Assembly: GCF_001905655.1 (NCBI RefSeq)
Contig: NZ_JMHT01000001.1
Span: 1-64,000 of the forward strand
Direction of reading: 5' to 3'
From: Mycobacterium sp. ST-F2
GTDB lineage: Bacteria; Actinomycetota; Actinomycetes; Mycobacteriales; Mycobacteriaceae
DNA length: 64,000 nucleotides
Both the position numbers and the translations under genes were made by a program. Below are positions 1 through 9,181 of the stretch, in pieces (positions within the stretch are counted from its first letter, which is position 1; each line of letters starts with the position of its first letter). The notes under the pieces are model-generated. The model worked only from the letters and a program-made list of their open reading frames with translations. It ran no database searches and was not told the DNA's origin.

Positions 1-137
1 CCCGGCAACGACGCGCCAACCACCTCTACACCCTCATCTGTGAAGAGCCGCGAATCGCCGGGGCGGGTGTTATCGAGCAACTCGACCAAGCGAAAGTCGC
101 CGCAGGTCCTGCGCGTAATGAATCCGAGTGCAGACAC
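1..137 (-). CDS. Possible 5' part of an unrecognised gene running off the window edge
   Basis: On the minus strand an open frame from a GTG at 137 runs off the left edge without a stop. It encodes about 45 residues with a protein-like composition (it contains DFRLVELLDNTRPGD and ends near VEVVGASLPG). The frame stays open upstream to a stop near 213, but no better start codon was seen. There is no convincing ribosome binding site before the GTG. If real, it is divergent from the glycoside hydrolase gene. I do not recognise a family. Two other frames are also open here, so this is a weak call. Confidence 0.3.
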   Translation of the reverse strand, partial: MSALGFITRRTCGDFRLVELLDNTRPGDSRLFTDEGVEVVGASLP

Positions 138-300
138 ATTCGTGATGAAGCCGAGACCTGTGCACTTTCGGTGAGTGCTAAGAATAATTCGCCGCTCAAT
201 GGGCGGTGCTTATCGATCAACGCAGATTGCTCGTAATGACGAGCACCTCCGAAGTATTGCGCTAGTCGTTCGGGCCCCGTTGAAACAAGAGGATATGGAC

Positions 301-1836
301 GTGAACAGATCGATCAATAGACGATCGCTCATTTTCGGAGGCGTGTCCGCCGGCGCATTAGTAGCCACCGGATTGTCGCTCGACGGTCTGCTTTCCGGAC
401 GTCGCGACTTTCCTCTGAATAACGTGGCACGGCCCCTTCCCACGTACGGCTTCGCCGGCGGCTCGGACCTTTACTTCTCGGACGCGACGAATATCTCCCG
501 CACATTGGACATCGCGGTCGCGGGCGTCGCCGGCGGAATCCGATTCGATATTCCGTGGTATTACGTCCAGAATCAACAGGCCACCTTCAACTGGACGATC
601 GTGGACACCATCGTCGCGCAGGCTAACTCCAGGAACCTGTTCGTCCTCGGGTCGATCGTGTCCTCGCCGCCGTGGGCGGCGGCGACGAACAGCGGCAGCC
701 CCTGGGTTCGCCCGCGAAGCGCCACCGAGTACGCGGACTTCTGCGCCGCTGTGGCAACCCGGTACCGAGGGCAGATCGACGCCTACGAGATCTGGAACGA
801 GCCGAACGGAACGCTGTTCTTCAGTCCGAGCGTCGACCCCGTGTTCTACACCTCGATGGTCAAGGCCGCGTACCCGAAGATCAAGGCCGTCGACCCGTCC
901 GTCACCGTGCTCGCGGGCGCGTTGGCCCAGACGGGAACGGTCGGAGGCAACATGTCGTCCAACGACTTCCTGTCGAGGATGTACGCGAACGGTCTGGCGG
1001 GTTCGTGCGACGCCGTCTCGTTCCATCCCTACGACTGGTCGTTCAGCACGACCTTCGCCCAGCAGATGCGCACCAACGGCTCGGCCATGCGGCAGGCGAT
1101 CGACCTGCACAACCTGATGAAAGCCAACGGCGACGGCGCCAAGAAGCTCTGGGCATCCGAATTCGGCGTTCCCACAGTCGGTTCGGTCTCACAGACGACT
1201 CAGAACACCCTTCTCGTCGGGTCGCTTCAGCAGTGGCAGGAGGTCTCGTTCGGCGGACCGCTCTTCATCCACGGCCTCCGCGACAGGGCCACCGGCAGCT
1301 CCAACATGGAGGACGTCTTCGGTGTGGCGACCACCGCGTACGAGCCGAAGATCGCGCTGAACGGGCTCAACGGTCTGGCACGCGGCGGCTTCCCGAAGCG
1401 CTACGAGTATCAGGTGTTCATGCAGAACGTCGACTCCGCGCTGGGATCGCCTGTGGGACCGGCGTTTCCGCAGAGCTACGGCTACGCCCAGGAATGTGAG
1501 AACGGCACTCGGTACGCCACCAACCACGGCTTCATCAGCTCGCCGACCGCGGTCGCCGCAGTGGCGCGGGCGTGGAACGTCGTGCCGCTCTCCCCGCTGG
1601 CCAACGGGATCCAGGACATGGACGTCACCGGCGGCTTCCGCGTGTTCACCAGGTCCGACCTGGGCACCCACGCCGTGTACGGAGCGATTCTCGCGGCCTG
1701 GCAAGCCGATATGGGCTTCCCCAAGACCGACCAGTACCAGCCGTCCGGCACGAACGGCGCCAGGGTCGAGTTCGAATTCGCGACGATCACCTGGACACCG
1801 GGCGGCGGCACCGTGGTGACCCGCGTCGCCGCCTGA
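301..1836 (+). CDS. Tat-exported cellulase-like glycoside hydrolase with C-terminal LGFP-like region
   Basis: The 511-residue protein begins with a twin-arginine signal ([10 protein letters not shown]7-R8) and a hydrophobic stretch, so it should be exported folded. The central part looks like a clan-A TIM-barrel hydrolase (GH5/GH39-like). EIWNEPN carries the likely acid/base E167, and WASEFG carries the likely nucleophile E287. The last ~110 residues resemble LGFP repeats (GPAFPQSYG, then [14 protein letters not shown]), which occur in cell-wall-associated actinobacterial enzymes. The GTG at 301 is chosen because GAGGA lies seven bases before it; the ATG at 295 is too close to that site. The substrate is unknown; a glucan or cell-envelope arabinan/galactan is possible. 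It lies directly upstream of accD5, 61 bp away. Confidence 0.75.
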   Translation: MNRSINRRSLIFGGVSAGALVATGLSLDGLLSGRRDFPLNNVARPLPTYGFAGGSDLYFSDATNISRTLDIAVAGVAGGIRFDIPWYYVQNQQATFNWTIVDTIVAQANSRNLFVLGSIVSSPPWAAATNSGSPWVRPRSATEYADFCAAVATRYRGQIDAYEIWNEPNGTLFFSPSVDPVFYTSMVKAAYPKIKAVDPSVTVLAGALAQTGTVGGNMSSNDFLSRMYANGLAGSCDAVSFHPYDWSFSTTFAQQMRTNGSAMRQAIDLHNLMKANGDGAKKLWASEFGVPTVGSVSQTTQNTLLVGSLQQWQEVSFGGPLFIHGLRDRATGSSNMEDVFGVATTAYEPKIALNGLNGLARGGFPKRYEYQVFMQNVDSALGSPVGPAFPQSYGYAQECENGTRYATNHGFISSPTAVAAVARAWNVVPLSPLANGIQDMDVTGGFRVFTRSDLGTHAVYGAILAAWQADMGFPKTDQYQPSGTNGARVEFEFATITWTPGGGTVVTRVAA

Positions 1837-1883
1837 CCGCGGCTCACCGACCCGGCACTGCTATGGGCCTGCCGGCATACCGA

Positions 1884-1889
1884 TACCAT
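1884..1889 (+). promoter_or_regulatory. -10 hexamer for a probably leaderless accD5 transcript
   Basis: TACCAT fits the mycobacterial -10 pattern TANNNT, and its last base is eight bases before the A of the accD5 ATG. No Shine-Dalgarno sequence precedes that ATG. Together these suggest transcription starts at the start codon, as is common in mycobacteria. This is an inference from spacing only. Confidence 0.45.
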
Positions 1890-1897
1890 CGACACCC

Positions 1898-3526
1898 ATG
1901 ACGAGCCTCATCGAGCCAGCCAGCGAGCACGAGATCGACATCCACACCACCGCAGGCAAGCTGGAAGACCTGCGTAGGCGTACCGAAGAGACCCTGCATC
2001 CCGTCGGCGAGGCCGCCGTGGAGAAGGTCCATCAGAAGGGCAAGCTCACTGCCCGTGAGCGCATCCTGGCGCTGCTGGACGAGGGCTCGTTCGTCGAGCT
2101 CGACGCGCTGGCCAAGCACCGGAGCACCAACTTCGGCCTCGGCGACAAGCACCCGCTCGGCGACGGTGTGGTGACCGGTTACGGCACCATCGACGGCCGC
2201 GAGGTCTGCATCTTCAGCCAGGACGCCACCGTCTTCGGCGGCAGCCTCGGTGAGGTCTACGGCGAGAAGATCGTCAAGGTCCAGGAGCTGGCCATCAAGA
2301 CCGGCCGCCCGCTGATCGGCATCAACGACGGCGCCGGCGCCCGCATCCAGGAGGGTGTGGTCTCGCTCGGCCTGTACAGCCGCATCTTCCGCAACAACAT
2401 CCTGGCGTCGGGTGTCATCCCCCAGATTTCGCTCATCATGGGCGCCGCGGCCGGTGGCCACGTCTACTCCCCCGCGCTCACCGACTTCATCATCATGGTC
2501 GACCAGACCAGCCAGATGTTCATCACCGGCCCGGACGTCATCAAGACCGTCACCGGTGAAGAGGTCACCATGGAGGAGCTGGGCGGCGCCCACACCCATG
2601 AGGCCAAGTCCGGCACCGTGCACTACGTCGCCTCGGGCGAGCAGGACGCTCTGGACTACGTCCGCGACCTGCTGAGCTACCTGCCCCCGAACAACTACGC
2701 CGAGCCGCCGCGCCTGCCCGCGCCGCCGCACCCGGGCGCCATCGAGGACAACCTCACCGACGAGGACCTCGAGCTCGACACCCTCATCCCGGATTCGCCG
2801 AACCAGCCGTACGACATGCACGAGGTCATCTCGCGCATCCTCGACGACGACGAATTCCTGGAGATCCAGCCCGGCTACGCGCAGAACATCGTCATCGGCT
2901 TCGGCCGCATCGACGGCCGCCCGGTCGGCATCGTGGCCAACCAGCCGACGCAGTTCGCCGGCTGCCTGGACATCAACGCCTCGGAGAAGGCCGCGCGGTT
3001 CATCCGCACCTGCGACGCCTTCAACATCCCGATCATCATGCTGGTGGACGTCCCGGGCTTCCTGCCGGGCACCGAGCAGGAGTACAACGGCATCATCCGC
3101 CGCGGCGCCAAACTGCTGTACGCCTACGGTGAGGCCACCGTCGCCAAGATCACCGTCATCACCCGTAAGGCCTACGGCGGCGCGTACTGCGTCATGGGCT
3201 CCAAGGACATGGGTTGCGACGTCAACCTGGCGTGGCCGACGGCCCAGATCGCCGTCATGGGTGCCTCCGGTGCCGTCGGCTTCGTCTACCGCTCCGAACT
3301 CAAGGCCGCCGAGGCCAAGGGCGAGGACGTCGACGCCCTGCGCCTGCAGCTGCAGCAGGAGTACGAGGACACCCTGGTGAACCCGTACGTCGCCGCCGAG
3401 CGTGGCTACGTCGACGCGGTCATCCCGCCGTCGCACACCCGCGGCTACATCGCGAACTCGCTGCGTCTGCTGGAGCGCAAGATCGTGCAGACGCCGCCGA
3501 AGAAGCATGGGAACATCCCACTGTGA
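1898..3526 (+). CDS. accD5: Acyl-CoA (propionyl-CoA) carboxylase beta subunit AccD5
   Basis: A 542-residue carboxyltransferase with the two crotonase-like halves of biotin-dependent acyl-CoA carboxylases. The N-terminal half has the acyl-CoA region ([19 protein letters not shown], then [12 protein letters not shown] and GAAAGGHVY). The C-terminal half has the biotin region ([27 protein letters not shown] split over the usual positions, then [13 protein letters not shown]). With AccA3 and AccE5 it makes methylmalonyl-CoA from propionyl-CoA, the extender for methyl-branched lipids. It is followed with a GTGA overlap by accE5 and then maf, the order of Rv3280-Rv3282. Confidence 0.96.
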   Translation: MTSLIEPASEHEIDIHTTAGKLEDLRRRTEETLHPVGEAAVEKVHQKGKLTARERILALLDEGSFVELDALAKHRSTNFGLGDKHPLGDGVVTGYGTIDGREVCIFSQDATVFGGSLGEVYGEKIVKVQELAIKTGRPLIGINDGAGARIQEGVVSLGLYSRIFRNNILASGVIPQISLIMGAAAGGHVYSPALTDFIIMVDQTSQMFITGPDVIKTVTGEEVTMEELGGAHTHEAKSGTVHYVASGEQDALDYVRDLLSYLPPNNYAEPPRLPAPPHPGAIEDNLTDEDLELDTLIPDSPNQPYDMHEVISRILDDDEFLEIQPGYAQNIVIGFGRIDGRPVGIVANQPTQFAGCLDINASEKAARFIRTCDAFNIPIIMLVDVPGFLPGTEQEYNGIIRRGAKLLYAYGEATVAKITVITRKAYGGAYCVMGSKDMGCDVNLAWPTAQIAVMGASGAVGFVYRSELKAAEAKGEDVDALRLQLQQEYEDTLVNPYVAAERGYVDAVIPPSHTRGYIANSLRLLERKIVQTPPKKHGNIPL

Positions 3527-3780
3527 GCGCTGACGTGCAGTCCCCCGAAGCCGAAGTTCAGCCGGAAGCTCCCGTCGCCCCGCTGTTCCAGGTCGTCAAG
3601 GGCAACCCGTCCGACGAGGAGCTCGCCGCGCTGGTGACGGTGCTGGCCAGTGCTTCCGGCGGCGGTGCCGCCGAGGCCGGTGACCGCAACGACTGGGGCC
3701 ACCCGGTGTCCAAGCTGCGGTACGCCTACACCAGCTGGCAGCTGGTGACGTTGGTGGAGCGCACCTTCATCCGTCGATGA
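3523..3780 (+). CDS. accE5: Acyl-CoA carboxylase epsilon subunit AccE5
   Basis: An 85-residue protein starting at a GTG that overlaps the accD5 stop (GTGA). The acidic, Ala/Pro-rich N-terminus is followed by [20 protein letters not shown], the signature of actinobacterial epsilon subunits, and by a conserved tail ([11 protein letters not shown]). Epsilon subunits bind the beta core and stimulate the AccA3-AccD5 carboxylase. Position and size match Rv3281, although this version is shorter in the low-complexity part than its M. tuberculosis relative. Confidence 0.93.
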   Translation: MSADVQSPEAEVQPEAPVAPLFQVVKGNPSDEELAALVTVLASASGGGAAEAGDRNDWGHPVSKLRYAYTSWQLVTLVERTFIRR

Positions 3781-4412
3781 GACTGGTTCTGGGCTCGGCC
3801 TCCGCGGGCCGGCTCAGTGTCTTGCGCAAGGCCGGTGTCGAACCTGTCGTCCTGGTGTCCGATGTCGACGAGGACGCGATCATCGCGTCTCTCGGCGACG
3901 CCGGCCCCGGTGTTGTCGTGCGCGCCCTGGCAACCGCCAAGGCGCAGCGGGTCGCCGAATCACTCGACGCGAGTCTGTCGTCGGATTGCGTTGTGGTCGG
4001 CTGCGATTCGATGCTCGAGTTCGACGGCCGCTTGACCGGCAAGCCGGGCTCCCCCGATGTGGCGCGGCAGCAATGGAATTCGATGGCAGGCCGCAGCGCC
4101 GTGCTGCATACCGGCCATTGTGTCCTGCGCCTGACCGATGGTGCCGTCGCGGCCCAGGTCAGCGAACTGGGTTCCACCACAGTGCATTTCGGTGAGCCGA
4201 GCACCACGGATCTGGACGCCTACATCGGCACCGGCGAACCCCTGTGGGTGGCCGGCGCTTTCACCCTCGACGGCCTGGGCAGCTGGTTCATCGACGGCAT
4301 CGACGGCGACCCGTCCAATGTCATCGGGCTGAGCCTGCCCCTGCTGCGCCGCATGCTGGCCCAGCTCGGCGTGTCCGTCGCGGAGCTGTGGGCCGCCAAC
4401 CGGCCCGCGTAA
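3777..4412 (+). CDS. maf: Maf-family nucleotide pyrophosphatase
   Basis: A 211-residue Maf/HAM1-superfamily protein that hydrolyses non-canonical or modified nucleoside triphosphates to monophosphates (housecleaning). The family signature is present: [18 protein letters not shown] at the N-terminus (usual S-x-S-x-x-R motif), then [17 protein letters not shown], and [29 protein letters not shown] near the end across the usual C-terminal motif. The ATG overlaps the accE5 stop (ATGA), so it is the third gene of the accD5 operon, as in M. tuberculosis (Rv3282). In that species sseA follows; here a ~8.4 kb block is interposed. Confidence 0.93.
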   Translation: MRLVLGSASAGRLSVLRKAGVEPVVLVSDVDEDAIIASLGDAGPGVVVRALATAKAQRVAESLDASLSSDCVVVGCDSMLEFDGRLTGKPGSPDVARQQWNSMAGRSAVLHTGHCVLRLTDGAVAAQVSELGSTTVHFGEPSTTDLDAYIGTGEPLWVAGAFTLDGLGSWFIDGIDGDPSNVIGLSLPLLRRMLAQLGVSVAELWAANRPA

Positions 4413-4429
4413 CTTTTTCCCGACTCCAC

Positions 4430-4456
4430 CTATCCGCAGCGCATCCCGTACCGAAC
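4430..4456 (+). promoter_or_regulatory. Candidate SigK-dependent promoter of the sigK operon
   Basis: CTATCC, fifteen bases, then CCGAAC. The published mycobacterial SigK promoter pattern is CCATCC at -35 and CCGAAT at -10. This site matches five of six bases in each element, with the same 15-base spacing as the perfect site at 11961-11987. The start codon at 4487 is 30 bases downstream. This supports autoregulation of the sigK operon, as in M. tuberculosis. Confidence 0.65.
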
Positions 4457-4475
4457 TCCTGGTGACCAACCAGGA
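4457..4475 (+). repeat. Inverted repeat in the 5' leader of the sigK operon
   Basis: A perfect 7-bp inverted repeat, TCCTGGT-GACCA-ACCAGGA, lies just after the SigK -10 element. The right arm runs into the AGGA-AGGAC ribosome binding region of the first gene. It could be an operator or a leader hairpin that affects translation. It may also be chance in GC-rich DNA. Confidence 0.35.
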
Positions 4476-4486
4476 AGGACGGCACG

Positions 4487-5800
4487 GTGCGGCGGATTGC
4501 AGTGGTCGGCAGCGGCATATCGGGACTCACCGCGGCGTGGGTGCTCGCCCGCGACGCGGACGTCACCCTCTTCGAGGCGCAACCGCGATGTGGTGGCCAC
4601 GCCCACACGCATGAGCTGGCCGCGCGCCACGACGGAGTCGGGACCGTCGGCGTCGACTCCGGATTCATCGTGCACAACGACCGGACCTACCCGACCCTGC
4701 TTCGACTGTTCTCCGAACTCGGCGTCCGCACCCAGGAGTCCGACATGTCGATGTCGGTCTGCTGCGAGGGATGCGGCCTGGAGTACGCCGGGGCAAAAGG
4801 CCTGACCGGCCTCTTCGCCGCGCCAGGCTCGCTGTTCTCGCCGCGCTACCTGCGCATGCTGGCGGAGGTGACGCGCTTCCACCGCCTCGCGCGTGCCGAA
4901 CTCGCGCACGGTGTGCCGGACGGCCGAACCCTCGGTGAATTCCTGACGGCAGCAGGGTTTTCCAGGTACTTCGTCACGCATTTCATGGTGCCGTTGGTCG
5001 CGGCGGTCTGGTCGAGTCCGCCGGACGTCGCGCTCGACTACCCGGTCGGCTATCTGCTGGCGTTCCTCGATCACCACGGGATGTTGACGGTGTTCGGTTC
5101 ACCGACCTGGCGGACGGTGACCGGGGGCTCTGCGCGGTACGTCGAAGCGATCACCGCGCGCCTGCCGTCGGTACGCGTCGGCGTGCCCGTACGCGCCGTC
5201 ACCCGCAACGCCGACGGGGTGCTGGTGCGTGACGACGCGGACCGGGTCGAGCCGTTCGACGCGGCTGTCATCGCGACCCATCCGAATCAGGCCCTGTCGA
5301 TCCTGGACCAGCCGACGGCGCACGAGATCGAGATCCTCGGTGCGCTGCGGTACTCGATCAATCACACTGCGCTGCATACCGATACGTCGCTGCTGCCGCG
5401 GCGTCCCGGCGCCCGCGCGTCATGGAACTACCGGATGCCGGCCTGCGACGTGACCGCGGATCAGGTCCTGGTCAGCTACGACCTCAATCGGCTACAGCGA
5501 CTCGACGCCAGCACCGACCGGCGGTTCGTGGTGACGCTGGGCGGCGGCGCTCGGGTCCACCCGAGCCAGATCATCGCGACCATGCTCTATGACCACCCGC
5601 AGTACTCCCCCGAATTCCGTGCCGCACAACAGCGCCTGCACACGCTTGGCGATCACCGGCTGGCATTCGCCGGCGCGTATCACGGCTGGGGTTTTCACGA
5701 AGACGGCGCGGTGTCCGGCGTGGTCGCGGCGGAGCGACTCGGCGGCAGGTGGCGCGGTCCGGTGCCGCCGCTGCGACATCCGGCGGGGAATGTGGCATGA
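4487..5800 (+). CDS. FAD-dependent amine-oxidase-type oxidoreductase (Rv0449c-like)
   Basis: A 437-residue flavoprotein. RRIAVVGSGISGLTAAWVL at the N-terminus is the FAD-binding Rossmann motif (GSGISG at residues 8-13), and GVDSGFIVHNDRTYP follows as in the amine-oxidase/desaturase-like family. The C-terminus contains LAFAGAYHGWGFHEDGAVSG, the usual second FAD contact. In mycobacteria it travels with DUF1365 and a cyclopropane-synthase-like methyltransferase, suggesting a role in fatty-acid or lipid modification; the reaction is not known. The GTG start has an AGGAAGGAC site upstream. First gene of the sigK operon; its stop overlaps the next ATG (ATGA). Confidence 0.85.
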   Translation: MRRIAVVGSGISGLTAAWVLARDADVTLFEAQPRCGGHAHTHELAARHDGVGTVGVDSGFIVHNDRTYPTLLRLFSELGVRTQESDMSMSVCCEGCGLEYAGAKGLTGLFAAPGSLFSPRYLRMLAEVTRFHRLARAELAHGVPDGRTLGEFLTAAGFSRYFVTHFMVPLVAAVWSSPPDVALDYPVGYLLAFLDHHGMLTVFGSPTWRTVTGGSARYVEAITARLPSVRVGVPVRAVTRNADGVLVRDDADRVEPFDAAVIATHPNQALSILDQPTAHEIEILGALRYSINHTALHTDTSLLPRRPGARASWNYRMPACDVTADQVLVSYDLNRLQRLDASTDRRFVVTLGGGARVHPSQIIATMLYDHPQYSPEFRAAQQRLHTLGDHRLAFAGAYHGWGFHEDGAVSGVVAAERLGGRWRGPVPPLRHPAGNVA

Positions 5801-6519
5801 GCCCAGCACAGATCGTGCGCACCAGCATCCACCACATGCGGGCCGTTCCGGTGCGGCATGCGTTCACCTACCGCAGCTACAGCTGGCTGGTCGATCTCGA
5901 CGACCTGCCCGCACTGCCCCGACCGCTACGACCGTTGGCCGGGTTCCACGCCGCCGACCACGTCGGCGATCCGCACCGCACACTCCGCGAGAACGTCGAC
6001 TCGTATCTCGACCAGAACGGCATCGATCTCGGCGGCGGCCGCATCCGAATGTTGGCCAATGCCCGAGTCTTCGGCTTCGTGTTCAACCCGCTGACGCTCT
6101 ACTGGTGCCACGACGCCGGCGGCGCACTCGTCTGCGCCATCGCCGAGGTCCACAACACCTATGGGGAACGCCACCGCTACCTGCTGCGCGCCGATCATCG
6201 CGGCGAGGTGACAGTGCCCAAGGCGTTCTACGTCTCCCCGTTCAACTCCGTCAGTGGCCGATACCTGCTGCGGGTTCCCGAACCGGCCCGCGGCCGGCTC
6301 GGTGTGGCGGTCACCCTCCTCGACGAGTCCGGCGGGGTCGTCCTGACCGCCACCTGGACCGGGTCGATCCATCCTGCGCGTCCCGCAACCGTTTTGGCCA
6401 CCGCACTGGCAGCGCCGCTGGCGCCGCTGCTGGTCGCAGCACGCATCCGCTGGCAGGGCGTGCGCCTCTGGGCGCGCGGCCTGCCCCTGCATCCCTGCCC
6501 CCAGGAGGTCGCCCTATGA
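5797..6519 (+). CDS. DUF1365 protein (Rv0448c-like)
   Basis: A 240-residue DUF1365 member. Conserved family segments are visible: FGFVFNPLTLYWCHDAGG, AEVHNTYGERHRYLL and KAFYVSPFNSVSGRY. The molecular function is not established; the family almost always lies between an amine-oxidase-like flavoprotein and a cyclopropane-fatty-acid-synthase-like methyltransferase, exactly as here. The start at 5797 is chosen because ATGA overlaps the upstream stop; an in-frame ATG at 5749 would intrude 52 bp into the previous gene. Confidence 0.88.
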   Translation: MSPAQIVRTSIHHMRAVPVRHAFTYRSYSWLVDLDDLPALPRPLRPLAGFHAADHVGDPHRTLRENVDSYLDQNGIDLGGGRIRMLANARVFGFVFNPLTLYWCHDAGGALVCAIAEVHNTYGERHRYLLRADHRGEVTVPKAFYVSPFNSVSGRYLLRVPEPARGRLGVAVTLLDESGGVVLTATWTGSIHPARPATVLATALAAPLAPLLVAARIRWQGVRLWARGLPLHPCPQEVAL

Positions 6520-7805
6520 CGAACCAACTCCACGACGCTGCCGCCTACGATCCCTTCCTGCCGGCGAGGTGGACCGACATCGCCCAGGTGCCAAGCGGTT
6601 TACGCACCAGGTTGGGCACGCCCGTCACCCGGGCGTTGTTCCGCGCCGCCGTACGGGACCTGCCGCTGCGGGTCGAGTATCCGGACGGCACTGTCCAGGG
6701 TGCAGGCGGTGCGGCCGACCCGGCGGCACCGCGAATGTTGTTGCACCGCCCTGACGATTTCTTCGGCCGGATCGCGAACAGTGGTCTGATCGGCTTCGGC
6801 GAGGCCTACATGGTCGGTGACTGGTCGGCGCCCGAGCTCACCGCCGTACTCACCGCGCTGGCATCCCGCATCGACACCGTCGTACCGGCCGTGTTCCAGG
6901 GACTGCGCGCCATCCTGCTGCCCCGCACCCCACGCAACCACCGTGGGGCGCAAGCGGATACGCGCGCGAACATCGCCCATCACTACGACCTGTCGAACGA
7001 GTTCTTCAGCATGTTCCTCGATCCGACGCTGACCTACTCGTGCGCGCTGTTCGAAACCCTCGACCCACCACCGGCCTGGCGCGACCTGCGCGCCGCACAG
7101 CACCGCAAGATCGACCGGCTGCTTGATGCCACGGGCGTCCGCGCCGGCACACGCCTACTCGAAATCGGCACCGGCTGGGGCGAATTGGCCATCCGGGCCG
7201 CGCAACGCGGCGCGCACGTGCACACCGTGACGCTGTCGCGCGAGCAGCAGCTGCTGGCCCGGGAACGCATCGCCGCGGCCGGGCTGTCGGACCGGATCAC
7301 CGTCGAGCTGTGCGACTACCGTGACATCACCGGCAGGTACGACGCGATCATCTCCATCGAGATGATCGAGGCCGTCGGGTATCGCTACCTCCCCGCCTAC
7401 CTGCGCACGCTCGAGCGTCTCCTCGATGCCGACGGACGGGTCGGCCTGCAGCTGATCACCATGCCGCACAAGCGCATGCTGGCCTCCCGCGACACCTTCA
7501 CCTGGGTGCACAAGTACATCTTCCCGGGCGGGTTCCTGCCATCGGTCAAGCTCATCGAACGCTCGATCGCAGCTCACACCACGCTGCACATCGCCGACCG
7601 CCATTCGTTCGGACCGCACTACGCCCACACCCTCAGACTGTGGCTGCAACGCTTCACCGCGAACAGCGCGGGCGCCGACGCACTGGGCTTCGACCGCATT
7701 TTCCGGCGGATGTGGCGCTTCTACCTCGCCTACTCCGAGGCGGGCTTCGCCTCGGGCTATCTGGACCTGCATCAACTGGTGCTCCGACCGAAGGCGCGAT
7801 CGTGA
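6516..7805 (+). CDS. ufaA1: Cyclopropane-fatty-acid-synthase-like SAM methyltransferase (UfaA1-like)
   Basis: A 429-residue CFA-synthase family protein. An N-terminal domain precedes NIAHHYDLSNEFFSMFLD, a hallmark of the family, followed by TYSCALFE. The SAM-binding motif is LLEIGTGWGELAI (Thr in place of the usual Cys), and the C-terminal part has the EMIEAVG segment. It is expected to use S-adenosylmethionine to methylate or cyclopropanate an unsaturated acyl chain on a lipid. AGGAGG precedes the ATG, which overlaps the previous stop (ATGA). Homologue of Rv0447c by context. The DUF1295 gene that follows it in M. tuberculosis (Rv0446c) is missing here; sigK comes next. Confidence 0.88.
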   Translation: MTNQLHDAAAYDPFLPARWTDIAQVPSGLRTRLGTPVTRALFRAAVRDLPLRVEYPDGTVQGAGGAADPAAPRMLLHRPDDFFGRIANSGLIGFGEAYMVGDWSAPELTAVLTALASRIDTVVPAVFQGLRAILLPRTPRNHRGAQADTRANIAHHYDLSNEFFSMFLDPTLTYSCALFETLDPPPAWRDLRAAQHRKIDRLLDATGVRAGTRLLEIGTGWGELAIRAAQRGAHVHTVTLSREQQLLARERIAAAGLSDRITVELCDYRDITGRYDAIISIEMIEAVGYRYLPAYLRTLERLLDADGRVGLQLITMPHKRMLASRDTFTWVHKYIFPGGFLPSVKLIERSIAAHTTLHIADRHSFGPHYAHTLRLWLQRFTANSAGADALGFDRIFRRMWRFYLAYSEAGFASGYLDLHQLVLRPKARS

Positions 7806-8440
7806 GCACGCCATCCGGATCCGACGGGTTGCGCCAGATGGACACGGCTCCCCCGCAACCGTGCGACGATTCCCGGATGGGGGGTGAGCCGGACCGCGCA
7901 GCACTCCTGACCTCGATCGCCGCCGGCGACCGGGTGGCTTTTGCGGAGTTCTACGACCTGACCTCGGCACGGGTGTTCGGCCTGGCCTATCGCGTCGTGC
8001 GGGACAGGACCCTGGCCGAGGACGTGGTCCAGGAGGTGTTCCTCCAGCTGTGGTCATCGGCGGCACGGCAATACGATCCGGCCCTGGCCAGCCCCATCGG
8101 CTGGTTGATGACCATGACCCATCGCCGCAGCATCGATCGGGTCCGCTCCGAACAGTCGGCGGCCGACCGCAACCATGCCTACGGCGCCTCGAACCTCGGC
8201 CGGGAACATGACACCGTCGCCGATGAAGTGGGACAGCGCCTCGAGGAACAGGAAGTCACCGACTGCCTCGATGGATTGACCGCCGTCCAGCGCGAAGCCA
8301 TCGGCCTGGCGTACTACAGCGGCCATACCTATCGGGAGGTCGCCGAGCACCTCGACGTCGCGCTCCCCACCATCAAGGCCCGTATCCGGGACGGCCTGAT
8401 CCGCCTGAAGAACTGCTTGGGGGTGGGCACCGATGCCTGA
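7802..8440 (+). CDS. sigK: ECF RNA polymerase sigma factor SigK
   Basis: A 212-residue ECF sigma factor. Region 2 includes FAEFYDLTSARVFGLAYRVV, AEDVVQEVFLQLW and GWLMTMTHRRSIDRVR. Region 4 includes LTAVQREAIGLAYYSGHTYREVAEHL and a recognition helix in PTIKARIRDGLIRL, followed by a conserved KNCL tail as in SigK. The GTG at 7802 overlaps the previous stop (GTGA) and is preferred; ATGs at 7838 and 7877 would give shorter forms closer in length to M. tuberculosis SigK. The anti-sigma gene overlaps its 3' end. Two promoters in this block (4430-4456 and 11961-11987) match the SigK pattern. Confidence 0.92.
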   Translation: MSTPSGSDGLRQMDTAPPQPCDDSRMGGEPDRAALLTSIAAGDRVAFAEFYDLTSARVFGLAYRVVRDRTLAEDVVQEVFLQLWSSAARQYDPALASPIGWLMTMTHRRSIDRVRSEQSAADRNHAYGASNLGREHDTVADEVGQRLEEQEVTDCLDGLTAVQREAIGLAYYSGHTYREVAEHLDVALPTIKARIRDGLIRLKNCLGVGTDA

Positions 8441-9179
8441 CAGCTACACCGAAGACGAACAGCAACTGCTCGATCTGGCCTATGTGTACGCACTCGATGC
8501 AGTGTCCGAGGCCGAACGCTCGGAGATCGCCGGCCGCCTCGGGGTGGCCGCACCGCACACCGCGCAGGAATTCGCCCGGATCGTCGGCGACACCCAGGAG
8601 ACGATGGCCCTCGTCACCGCGGGTGACGCCCTGACGCCGTCCGCCGAACTGCGCGCACGCATTCTGCAGGCGATCGGCGTGCAGTCGGCGGGCGACAGTT
8701 CAGATGAATTGGCGCTCAGGCGCATTCGGCGACGGCGGCTGATCGTCCGCGTCGTGGCCGCCGCCGCGGTGATCTGCGCGATCGTCATCGGCACGACGGT
8801 GGTCGCCCAGAGATTCACGAATCACCCGGCACAGCAGACGGTTTCGCAGGTGTTGGCCAACCCCGACATCCGCACCTTCTCCGCCGAGGTCGCCGGCGGC
8901 ACCATCACGCTCAGCGCCTCCCAACAGGCGAATGCCGTCGTCGTGGCAATGACCAATGTGCCCGCACCCCCGGCCGGCCACGTCTATCAGATGTGGTTCA
9001 TCCCGGCGTCCGGAGCGCCACGGTCCGCCGGCACCATGAGCGCGGACACCATGCCACCGCCAGGCGGCGAGGTGATTCCGGCCCTGGACTCGGCCGCCAA
9101 GGTGGCTGTGACCGTCGAGCCCGGGACCGGGTCGAGTCAGCCGACGAGCACCCCCGTCGTCGTCGTCTCGCTGACCTGA
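8433..9179 (+). CDS. rskA: Anti-sigma-K factor RskA
   Basis: A 248-residue single-pass membrane anti-sigma factor. The cytoplasmic N-terminal anti-sigma domain (LLDLAYVYALDAVSEAERSEI) spans residues 1-95. One transmembrane segment lies at about 103-125 (LIVRVVAAAAVICAIVIGTT), and the extracytoplasmic RskA C-terminal domain covers 130-248 (ISLS-type beta segments, then PPAGHVYQMWFIPASGAPRS). It is expected to hold SigK until regulated proteolysis. The ATG starts 8 bp inside sigK, so translation is coupled, as in M. tuberculosis (Rv0444c). Confidence 0.92.
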   Translation: MPDSYTEDEQQLLDLAYVYALDAVSEAERSEIAGRLGVAAPHTAQEFARIVGDTQETMALVTAGDALTPSAELRARILQAIGVQSAGDSSDELALRRIRRRRLIVRVVAAAAVICAIVIGTTVVAQRFTNHPAQQTVSQVLANPDIRTFSAEVAGGTITLSASQQANAVVVAMTNVPAPPAGHVYQMWFIPASGAPRSAGTMSADTMPPPGGEVIPALDSAAKVAVTVEPGTGSSQPTSTPVVVVSLT

Positions 9180-9181
9180 CG

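Noticed and set aside
1844..3508. Long minus-strand open frame opposite accD5
   Set aside because: It mirrors a clearly conserved carboxylase gene; GC-rich codon bias leaves the antisense frame open, and its translation is Asp/Val/Arg-rich repeats without a family.
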